Below, piece by piece: positions 56,399 through 64,000 of a stretch of 64,000 bases of DNA (positions are counted from its first letter, which is position 1; each line of letters begins with the position of its first letter). Below the pieces are notes generated by a model. The model had not been told where the DNA came from, ran no database searches, and saw only the letters and a list, made by a program, of their open reading frames with translations. Source of the DNA: Perognathus longimembris pacificus (lineage: Eukaryota; Chordata; Mammalia; Rodentia; Heteromyidae); NCBI RefSeq assembly GCF_023159225.1, contig NC_063171.1, positions 13,948,602-14,012,601 on the forward strand. The letters run 5' to 3'. A program made the translations under genes and the position numbers.

Positions 56399-56505
56399 TA
56401 GCTGGGTGGCAAGGGCTCATGCCTGCAATCCCAGCTACTCAGGAGTCTGAGATCTGAAGATCGCTGTTCAAAGCCAACCTGGCAGGAAAGCAAGTTTGTT
56501 TGAAG
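56399..56505 (+). repeat. B1-like SINE left monomer
   Basis: 'agctgggtggcaagggctca', 'tgcctgcaatcccagctact', 'caggagtctgagatctgaag' and 'gttcaaagccaacctggcag' give a clear B1/7SL-like left half. The right monomer is absent. Confidence 0.8.
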
Positions 56506-57139
56506 GTTGTCACCACAAAGCAGTGATAATTGTTGGCAAAGTTTTTTATGTCTAACCAGATGGAAATATTATGTACTATATACATACATCTAATTTTGAG
56601 GTTAGTCCCATTAACTGGATCCAGATATATGAGGGTATTTGAAAATTAGTTAAGACATAAAGTGAATTTTAAAAAGCAAAATTTAAATCATAAAACCAAT
56701 CCATATAATGCTTCAATAATTTAAAAATTTGTATAAATTTTACACATTAAACCTTTATATGATTGTTGAGGAAGTATTATTAACATGGTGCCTTATATTA
56801 TTCTAACTCTATAAAATTTAACTCATTTATTTTAGTAAGTGTATGAGAGTTGTCAAAATGTGTGTTTTGGATAACTTTGTTCTGGTTATAAATTTAGAAT
56901 ATTATGCCTATTTCACTAATTCAAAATATACACATTGTTCAATATCCCATTCATAACTCGTCAGAAAGAAAATATTATTTGTTTTCATTTATTAAGAAAT
57001 CACATTGTAAATTTGGAAATCTATAAACCTCAAGAGAGTTAAATTTTCTTTCATATTATATTTGTACATTATCTCATCTCAAATTTTGCAGCTTCTCAAA
57101 TAATATACATTACTGTAAATTTCAGCTATGGTTGTTTTC
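56506..57139. other. Unassigned AT-rich DNA
   Basis: No gene or repeat recognised. Confidence 0.5.
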
Positions 57140-57480
57140 TTGAATATTTTTTGTGCCCTTTGCAGAGATTCATGCTATAACAGTGAAACGCACTTGGAAA
57201 GTTTCTGGAAGCAGTTTTTTATTCCATGATATGTGTCTTTCTATCTAACTGTAATAGAGTTGCCATTCGTGTAAACATATTTGTGGCTGTGTCAGTTTGT
57301 GTGAAGCCCATTGAGACAGAGAAAAAATGTAATCTCTATGAAAGACAATTTCAACTGATTTCTCAAGAGTCCAAGGCCTATTGTAATGCATTAGAAATAA
57401 CTGTCAGAATGTGAAAACCTGAATATCATATCCATTCCATGAGACATTCGTGAGGCTTTCTTTTATTCCAATACTGTCTT
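57140..57480. other. Non-repetitive stretch, possible conserved noncoding element
   Basis: A moderately complex stretch without repeat landmarks. It includes 'tgtgccctttgcagagattc', which resembles a splice acceptor, and a 62-codon plus-strand frame (57226-57414) with no known domain. An exon is conceivable, but nothing supports one beyond the acceptor-like motif. Confidence 0.2.
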
Positions 57481-58260
57481 TGTAAAGCATCTAAACAGAT
57501 GAATGTATAAAGCAAATATGTGTTTGAGTGCATTAACTGATATTTTTGGAAAAGTGCTACTAGTAGAAAAGGACTAATCTTAACACTGATGTTTAAACTT
57601 GCATAAAATTAATGTTATCATAGAAAGTCCAAAAGTAATCACTTTTCTAACATAGTATATCTTTTTTCTTATTACAATGTCTAGAATTTTCATGTCTAGC
57701 ACTCTCAGGGATATAACCAACTTACACAGTAGTCTGATTTATAAATATTTTAAAAACAATGTTTATAGGATCTATTTTGATTATCAAATATCAACATATA
57801 ATGTCCTACATAAGTATAGTAGAATATGATTTTAGAAATAGTGGTTCGATAAATCATATATGTTCCTATATACTACATACCATAATTAAAAAAATAAAGT
57901 ACACAAATCACATGAAATAATAAAAACAACATGCTGCTTAATAGCGATATGTACAAATTTATATATTACATTATGTGGAAATTATGTATTTTTAGTAACA
58001 AAAACTTGTATTTTAATTAGGCCAAGGAATTGAAAATTATAAAACATTTCTAATGTAATTATTACTCTTTCCTTTCTAAAACTAGCATAAATTTACATTG
58101 TTATTAAGAACGCACAAATATTATAACATTAATATTATGCCTGAGTTTCACAATCTGTCTATTTACACAATGGGTACTTGTTACACCACATAGAGTTCTG
58201 TGCATGTAATTTATATCAGACAATTCTTCATTTTCTAAAATCTGTCACTGGCTAATGGAA
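57481..58260. other. Unassigned AT-rich DNA
   Basis: No gene or repeat recognised. Confidence 0.5.
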
Positions 58261-58754
58261 TTTTTTTTCTTATTTATTGTCAAAGTGAAATACAGAGAGG
58301 TTACAGTTTAATACGTTATGACTTGGGTACATTTCTTGTACTGTTTGTTACCTCCTCTCTCATTCCCCCATCTCCCCTCCCCTTTTTTCTTCCCCCCCCC
58401 CCCATGAGTTGTTCAGTTGGTTTACACCCAATGGTTTTGCAAGTATTGCTTTTGGAGTTGTTTGTCTTTTCATCCTTTGTCTCTCGATTTTGATATTCCC
58501 TTTCACTTCCCTAGTTCTAATATCAGTATATACAGTATCCAGTGTACTCAGATAAGATACAGTGATAGTGCAGGTAGGGGATACAAGAAGATCATCAACA
58601 ATAGAAGCTACGATTTCACGTGGCATATTGAAAGTAATTACAAGAGTGGTATAACAGTCGTTTCCATAACATAGTGTTCATTTCACTTAGCATCATCTTA
58701 TGCATTCATAAGGACATAGCTATTAGTCTCTTGTGATCCTCTGCTGTGACTAGC
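58261..58754 (-). mobile_element. 5'-truncated L1, 3' UTR
   Basis: A T tail and 'ttattgtcaaagtgaaatac' are followed by the C/T tract with a run of C (58360-58403), 'tttgtctctcgattttgata', 'gtatccagtgtactcagata' and 'ttgtgatcctctgctgtgac'. This is the standard 3' UTR lineage. Confidence 0.92.
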
Positions 58755-58799
58755 AGATTTTTAAAATTTATAACATATATTTACATTTATGTTAGTCAT

Positions 58800-59110
58800 T
58801 ACAAATTCTATTTTGAAGTAACTTTAATTTACATGTATGTATTATAATTGACATGAAATTGTGTTTGTAGTATACCATGTGATGTTTTCATATATGAATA
58901 CTTTGGGTAATATTGAAATCAAAGTCAGCCTACCTCTTTCATAATATATATCATTCGTTGGTAGTAAATATACTGGAATACCTAACTTCACTGAAATGTG
59001 TAGATCAGTCAGCATCTGGAGTGACATCATGTGCAGTAGAGCAACTAAAATTACTTTTTTCTCCCAAGTTACATATTAGTACCTACCCTGGTTTTAATTT
59101 GAAGTTTCTC
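58800..59110 (-). mobile_element. Old L1 3' UTR (L1M-like)
   Basis: 'ttataattgacatgaaattg', 'tataccatgtgatgttttca' and 'tatatgaatactttgggtaa' with 'attgaaatcaaagtcagcct' follow the classic antisense order of an old mammalian L1 3' UTR. The later part (to about 59110) is weaker. Confidence 0.6.
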
Positions 59111-59159
59111 CTACAGGTCCATATGTTAGACACTAATTTTCTAGTTGTAGTAGGTATTT

Positions 59160-59660
59160 TCTTTTTTTGTTCCTTACAGACAGCTTAAAGAAGGAAAAGT
59201 TATTTGGTTTACAGCTCCGAAATTTCCAGTCCGTGGACACATGACTGAATTTGGGGGAGAGTGTGAGCCAGAACATAGTGACTTCCTCACTTCATGGAAG
59301 CTAGTAGTTCTTGTGAGATTAACAGAAACAATTCAAGCACAAATTACCCTAAGAACCATTTTGCAGTGGCCTACATCCTCCCACCATGTCTCCTAAAGTT
59401 GCTACCACCTCCCAATCTAGCATAACTAACAGATTACCAAGATCCCAGCAGATAGCAATATGGGGAAAATTTCAACTTCAAAAGATGGTATTTTGCCAGT
59501 AGCCTCTGGTCCAGCTTATCATTCAAAAGGTATTTAAGGTATTTAACAAAGGATCCCACAAATCATAACTTCCAATATGGTTCACAAGTCCAAATGTTAA
59601 ATCTCTTCTGCACACAGGACCAACATTTAACTGTGAGCTGTAAAACCCAAAAGGAAATTC
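59160..59660. repeat. Possible old LTR-type repeat
   Basis: Phrases such as 'ttatttggtttacagctccg', 'catggaagctagtagttctt', 'gctaccacctcccaatctag' and 'gggaaaatttcaacttcaaa' have the look of an antisense MaLR or similar LTR. No complete consensus is recalled, so the class is uncertain. Confidence 0.3.
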
Positions 59661-59705
59661 CCTAGTTTAAATAGACACTGAATAAAAAGTGACATTACAA
59701 AATAA

Positions 59706-59823
59706 AATGATAACCAAAAAAAAAAAACAAAAAAAAACAACCCACTAGATCAAAGCAAAAGCAAAGCCCAACAGGGAAACTCTTGAAGCTCCATTGTTTT
59801 GTTTTGTTTTGTTTTGTTTTTTT
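59706..59823. repeat. A-rich and (GTTTT)n low-complexity sequence
   Basis: A-rich sequence at 59706-59741 is followed by (GTTTT)n at about 59794-59823. Confidence 0.85.
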
Positions 59824-60095
59824 GTATATGAAGCTTATGGTATTATGTGCTGAGCCCCATCTCTTTGACTTTATCTTTGTAGCCATATAGCCTAACTTGA
59901 GTTTGTTCCATTCATCTCATACAGTTTTCTTTGCCAATATTGCACATTCCTAACAGGTAAAACATCCTGGGGTCTGAGTTAAAGTTTAGGCTATGCCTTA
60001 CAGCTTTCAAGTCACACCATAGCAGCCTTTCTTTGAAATCCTGGTCTGTAGTAGTCTCATAGCTAATCAGAATGTTGTGATCTAAGAAGGAAGGG

Positions 60096-60262
60096 TTGAC
60101 CTGAGTCCAGGCAGTAAAGCCCTTGAGATTCTTATCTGCAATTAACCAGCAAAAAGCCAGAAGTGGAGCTGTGGCTCAAGTGTTCCAAGGACAGTCTTGA
60201 GTACGAAAAACAATTGAGAGTACAAGGCATTTAATTCAAGCCCCAACATTAGCATTAAAAAT
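60096..60262 (+). repeat. Composite SINE, 5'-truncated
   Basis: 'gacctgagtccaggcagtaa' and 'tgcaattaaccagcaaaaag' are followed by the right monomer ('agtggagctgtggctcaagt', 'taattcaagccccaaca') and then a (GA)n tail. Confidence 0.75.
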
Positions 60263-60268
60263 GAAAAC

Positions 60269-60273
<5 letters not shown>

Positions 60274-60309
<36 letters not shown>
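60274..60309. repeat. (AG)n microsatellite
   Basis: An AG run of about 36 bases directly behind a SINE 3' end. The Leu-Ser repeat frames on the minus strand are artefacts. Confidence 0.95.
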
Positions 60310-60312
<3 letters not shown>

Positions 60313-60899
60313 AAATTTCACTAAAGAACTCAGTACCATTAAAAGACAACATAACATTGGTAGAATAGGAAAAGTGCCTTGAAGATATCTCAGGAATTGG
60401 CCAGAACACAGAAAAAGCAGATAGATGCATTGTATATATTAACTGCTTTGTTAAATGGCAAAAAAAAAAAAAATACCCTCAATACATATTCTACAAAATT
60501 AAAAAAAGTGAAGGAAAGAAATTGGTTGGGAGTGGTGTGTGAGAATATTGAAAGTCGTTACATTGATCATGAGCCATTGTTTACATAAAGTACTTTGTTG
60601 AATAGCAATCCCTTTTAAATCTAGTTAAAGATAATAAAAACATAAAATAATTATAATTCAAAAACAGAGCAAATTCATTTGACCAAATTTTGATTGAGAC
60701 CACAATGACTCAAGGGCATCTAGTTCACATGAGAATGCCTAGCAAATTGTTTCTACATGATATGTCTCAGCATTTTAAGCCACCCTGGCACCTTAGAGAT
60801 TACTTCAGCAATGATCACAGAGCCCTGGCTACTGCTTAATTAGGTGGCAGATTCTATTTCTTAGGGATCCATACTTAATAAAAAGATTATTGAGCCCTA
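60310..60899. other. Unassigned AT-rich DNA
   Basis: No gene or repeat recognised. Confidence 0.5.
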
Positions 60900-61300
60900 A
60901 AGTAGTGCTATTTATGAGTTTTTTAGGAATATAGTAGTACATTTTGGAGTGACTGTGCTAGTTAATATTCCCAACAACAATATTTGAGTTGTTTTTCTGT
61001 ACACCCTGATCAACAGTTGTAGTCCTTAGTCATTTTAGTATTCACCATTTTATGAGGATTTAGGGGTAACTTATGATGGATTTGTTTTACATTTCTCTTA
61101 TAACTAGAGATATTGAACAGTTGGATATAACTTTTTTAGCCCTTTTTGTTTTTACTTTATCTTTCTTGGTAAATGTTTAGGGCTGTTGTCCCTTTTAAAA
61201 TCAGAGTGTTTTCACATTTTTAGTTGAGCTCCTTATTTAAGTATCAATTTCTTGTCATAAAGAGTTTGAAAACATTTCCACCTTTTCAATACGCATTCAA
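60900..61300 (-). mobile_element. Ancient L1 fragment
   Basis: Diverged antisense landmarks are 'gagtgactgtgctagttaat', 'attcccaacaacaatatttg', 'ttttacatttctcttataac' and 'tagagatattgaacagttgg'. They follow the ORF2 end of old mammalian L1. Confidence 0.6.
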
Positions 61301-61583
61301 TCCATTGTGCTGATTAATTTTGCTAAGAATGCCTTGATCATTATGTATTTTATATTGAACAAAATAAAGATATTTTAAGAAGATAGGTGCAATATCAAAA
61401 AAAAATAAAGAACAGATTTAGAAAAAATGTAGGCTCTGAATTCAGAAAACAATGTCAGCCATTATGGCAATTGGAACACTGTTTAGATGAAATTTCCACA
61501 TGAATAAATTCAATTTTAATAAAACTTCATTGTTTTCAATTCTTTCTCTTTTTTTGGAATGCTTTTTTCCAATCTTCCTATCT

Positions 61584-61587
<4 letters not shown>

Positions 61588-61620
<33 letters not shown>

Positions 61621-62062
61621 TTTTATTATCAATTGAACATAAATTTTTTTTTTTTACAAGGTGCTGTGCAAAGAGGGTGCAGTTACATAGTAGGGCATTG
61701 TGTACATTTCTTGTGATATCTTACAACCTGTTTTCCCATCCCTTGTCTAGGTCAGGTAGACCCATATGCAGTATACAATGTATCAAGCACATATACAGTG
61801 TTCACAGACTTGGTCTCTACTGTCTCTCCATCTCCCTTTGTTAACAGTCATATATCAGGGAGATCATGCCCCTTTGTTTTCTGTGTTCTAGGCTTGTCTC
61901 ACTCAACATTATTTGTTCGAGTTCTGACCATTTCCCTGCAAATAACAATATTTCACCATTCCTAATCGCTATGTAGTATTCCATTGTGTATAAGTACCAT
62001 ATTTTTTGGATCCATTCATCTGTGGAGGGGCATCTGGGTTGTTTCCAAATTTTGGCTATTGT
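61588..62062 (-). mobile_element. 5'-truncated L1 of a second 3' UTR lineage, with long TSDs
   Basis: A tail of about 25 T, then 'attatcaattgaacataaat', a second T-run, 'caaggtgctgtgcaaagagg', 'gggcattgtgtacatttctt', 'gttctaggcttgtctcactc' and the ORF2 end ('tattccattgtgtataagta', 'catctgtggaggggcatctg'). The 3' UTR is unlike the one shared by the full-length copy and lacks its C/T (G-rich) tract. A perfect 31-base repeat, 61557-61587 and 62063-62093, brackets it as TSDs; the first four bases may be partly L1. Confidence 0.9.
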
Positions 62063-62176
62063 GAATGCTTTTTTCCAATCTTCCTATCTTCTTGTGACCA
62101 CTGAAAATATAAGATCATTGAGACTTCAGGCTCACATAGAACAAGACATCCTAGGCACCTAGTTTTACATGTTGTT

Positions 62177-62359
62177 GCTGTTGTTACTATTATTATTATT
62201 ATTTGACAGACCTGGGCTTCTATAGCTCAAGGCTAGCACTCTACCACTTGAGCCATAGAGCCATTTCTGGATTCTTCTCTTTATGTGGTACTGAGGAATT
62301 GAATCCAGGGCTTCATGTAGGTAAGGAAGCACTGTGACACTAGGTGACATTCCCAGCCC
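62177..62359 (-). repeat. IDL-Geo-like dimeric SINE
   Basis: A (GTT)n(ATT)n tail is followed by 'gacagacctgggcttctata', 'ctcaaggctagcactctacc', 'gtggtactgaggaattgaat' and 'ccagggcttcatgtaggtaa', ending 'attcccagccc'. The right monomer is shortened. TSDs 'tttacatgttgtt' / 'tttacatattgtt' lie at 62164-62176 and 62360-62372. Confidence 0.85.
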
Positions 62360-62372
62360 TTTACATATTGTT

Positions 62373-62689
62373 ATATACTTTTCACTGCCATATTTGATAT
62401 AAACATATTTTAATTCATACTTTTCTTACAATTCAATCCTAGTTGTTAAAATCTCTTTTTGTAAAAAAAAAATGCCCCAAATGTTAGTGGAAAACTGGTT
62501 ATCTACATGCAGAAAATTAAAACTGGATTCCTATCTGTCACTGTGTTCTAATCACAATTCAACTTTTATCAAGCCGAACACCTGAAAGTAAGATTTGAAC
62601 CTCTTGAACTATTATAGGAAGAGTATGAGAAGTAGATGAACTTCTCAGAACAAACTAGAATTTTCTGAGTAAAGTTCCAAGGGGCTCAG
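62373..62689. other. Unassigned AT-rich DNA
   Basis: No gene recognised. It may include upstream parts of the old L1 that follows. Confidence 0.45.
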
Positions 62690-63205
62690 GAAAAAAGAAA
62701 GAAAAAAAGGCAAAATGGGATTCAATCAAGCTTAGAAGTTTCTGAATGGAAAGGACATCATTAACAAGCTAAATATACATCCTACCAAATGGTGTCCAGT
62801 CTCTGCCAGCGAAAATGGCTTAATATTAAAAATATACAAACAGATAAAGAAAACCTTCAAAGAATCAATAACTCAATAAATAGAGAAAGAACTTTTTTGT
62901 CATTTTTTCTCCTTTTGTCACTATTTTTGATTTCTGTATATTTTTCTTATATGTAAATTTTCCTGCTTTAAGGAGAGTAAGAGGAAGCACAGAAATAATG
63001 GGACACTGGATAAACAAAGGCAGCAGCGATACTAGACACTAAAATGAAAATGAACTATGCAACTTTTTGAGGAAGAGAGGAGAGGAAAAAATTGGGAGAA
63101 AACAGGGAAGATGTAACATTGTTAAAAAAGAAATATACTCATTACTTGACTTAGGTAACTGTAACCCTTCTGTATCTTCCCATTAGGATAAAAAATAGAT
63201 AAAAT
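62690..63205 (+). mobile_element. Old L1 fragment, ORF2 piece and 3' end
   Basis: 'tgggattcaatcaagcttag', 'aagtttctgaatggaaagga' and 'aatattaaaaatatacaaac' follow the ORF2 region before the Cys-rich domain. At 63065-63205 a purine tract, 'aatatactcattacttgact' and 'aactgtaacccttctgtatc' form an L1 3' end, followed by an A/T-rich tail. The pieces may be one internally deleted copy. Confidence 0.6.
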
Positions 63206-63229
63206 AAATAAAATAAAGTAATAAAAAAC

Positions 63230-63850
63230 AGATATTGGTGTGGATATGGGGAACAGAATGTACTGTTAGTGGGTCTTGAAACTTGTCCAACCACTTTGGA
63301 AAGCACTTTAGATGTTCCTGCCAAAAAAAAAGGGGAGAAAGAAGGAAAGGAAGGAAGAAAGGAGGGATGGGGGGAGGAGAAAGAGGAAGGAAGGAAGGAA
63401 AAGGAAGGAAGAAAGGAAGGGAAGGAAGGAGGGAAAGAAGGAAGGGGAAGGCAGCCAGGCAGGCAGACAGCCAGGCAGGCAAACTAATCAAAAAACAATC
63501 CAATGATCCAGCAATACCACTGTTGGTCATTTATCCAAAGATAGCAAATCAAGATAAAATAAAGCCACCTGTACAATCATGTTTATTGTTGTACTATTTG
63601 CCATGACCATGATAGTGAAACAACCCAGATGTCACACAGTGGTTGCATGAATCAACACAATGTGGTCTGTGTGCACAATGGGATTTTACTCATCTTTAGG
63701 AAGAATAATATTGAAGAATTGGCAAAGAATTGTGTCGACCTGGGGAAAAAATGAGGTTCAGTGAGGAAAGTCAAGCCCAGAGGGACAAAGGGCACATATT
63801 TTTCCTCATATTTGGAAGCTGGAACTAATTTATAAAACTACAACTAAACA
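63230..63850 (+). mobile_element. Old L1 ORF2 3' fragment, interrupted by a purine repeat
   Basis: 'gtactgttagtgggtcttga' and 'aaccactttggaaagcactt' precede the repeat. After it come 'tccaatgatccagcaatacc', 'ttatccaaagatagcaaatc', 'catgtttattgttgtactat', 'aacaacccagatgtcacaca' and 'tcctcatatttggaagctgg'. This is the C-terminal ORF2 order of an old L1. Confidence 0.7.
63323..63481. repeat. Polypurine (GGAA/GAAA)n tract with (CAGG)n end
   Basis: About 130 bases of G/A only ('ggaaggaagaaaggaaggga' type) are followed by about 30 bases of 'ccaggcaggcaga' units. It sits inside the old L1 fragment. Lys/Arg/Glu/Gly-rich frames here are artefacts. Confidence 0.95.
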
Positions 63851-64000
63851 CATACAAGAGTGTATGCAACTCTACACAGACACATTAACTGAAGTAAAGT
63901 ATTTATTTGCAAGGGAGAATTCAAACGGTGTAGAAAGACTAACATTATCCTAGTAAGCGAAGACCTGGAAACTGGTACTTGGAAGATATAGAAAGCAGTT
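63851..64000. other. Unassigned DNA at window end
   Basis: Nothing recognisable; the old L1 3' UTR may extend into it. Confidence 0.4.

Noticed and set aside
60142..60430. Leu-Ser repeat frames resembling a signal peptide
   Set aside because: Produced by the (AG)n microsatellite.
63183..63606. Lys/Arg/Glu/Gly-rich frames resembling a nuclear protein
   Set aside because: Produced by the GGAA-type polypurine repeat; the opposite strand gives equally open Pro/Ser/Leu frames.
1..64000. A novel multi-gene system
   Set aside because: After reading both strands I find only retroelements, microsatellites, one receptor fragment and unassigned AT-rich DNA; nothing supports a coordinated gene system.

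Overview
The window is ordinary mammalian chromosomal DNA: AT-rich by eye, CpG-poor, with no operons and no convincing intact protein-coding gene. It is almost certainly from a rodent. The best taxonomic clue is a set of six tRNA-like dimeric SINEs. Their left half looks like a rodent ID element ('gctggggatatggcctagtgg', 'gggttcaattcc') and their right half reads 'agtggtgctgtggctc ... gagttcaaggccc'. This is the architecture described for the IDL-Geo SINE of Geomyoidea (kangaroo rats, pocket mice, pocket gophers). I infer a heteromyid or geomyid genome from that recollection; no database search was possible.

The dominant content is LINE-1. One full-length but inactivated L1 lies at 7187-14648 (+), with a ~1.96 kb 5' UTR, ORF1, ORF2, a 3' UTR with a G-rich tract, an A-rich tail and 13-bp target-site duplications (TSDs). 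Eleven truncated relatives with the same 3' UTR are scattered at about 3.8, 5.2, 15.6, 16.4, 27.5, 31.8, 35.7, 42.7, 52.0, 54.4 and 58.3 kb. Two of these are inverted in the way twin priming produces. A different L1 3' UTR lineage sits at 61.6-62.1 kb with an unusually long TSD. Older L1 fragments lie at about 21.7, 27.1, 31.5, 35.2, 55.8, 58.8, 60.9, 62.7 and 63.2 kb.

The other repeats are six IDL-Geo-like dimers; about fifteen older B1-like or composite SINE pieces; a solo ERVK-like LTR with 6-bp TSDs at 48473-48986; a MaLR-like LTR split by an L1 at 5.1-5.9 kb; and several microsatellites.

Gene-related remains are two. A 5' fragment of an olfactory receptor pseudogene lies at 26136-26325. 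A possible decayed retrocopy or other repeat of unknown origin lies on the minus strand at 44.6-47.3 kb. A few non-repetitive stretches (about 19.1-19.4 kb and 57.1-57.5 kb) look like plausible conserved noncoding elements, but only a cross-species alignment could show this.

The window therefore reads as a gene-poor intergenic or intronic region shaped by successive L1, SINE and LTR insertions, several of them nested. I did not find a new multi-gene system. The most informative observations concern retrotransposition mechanism and SINE architecture.
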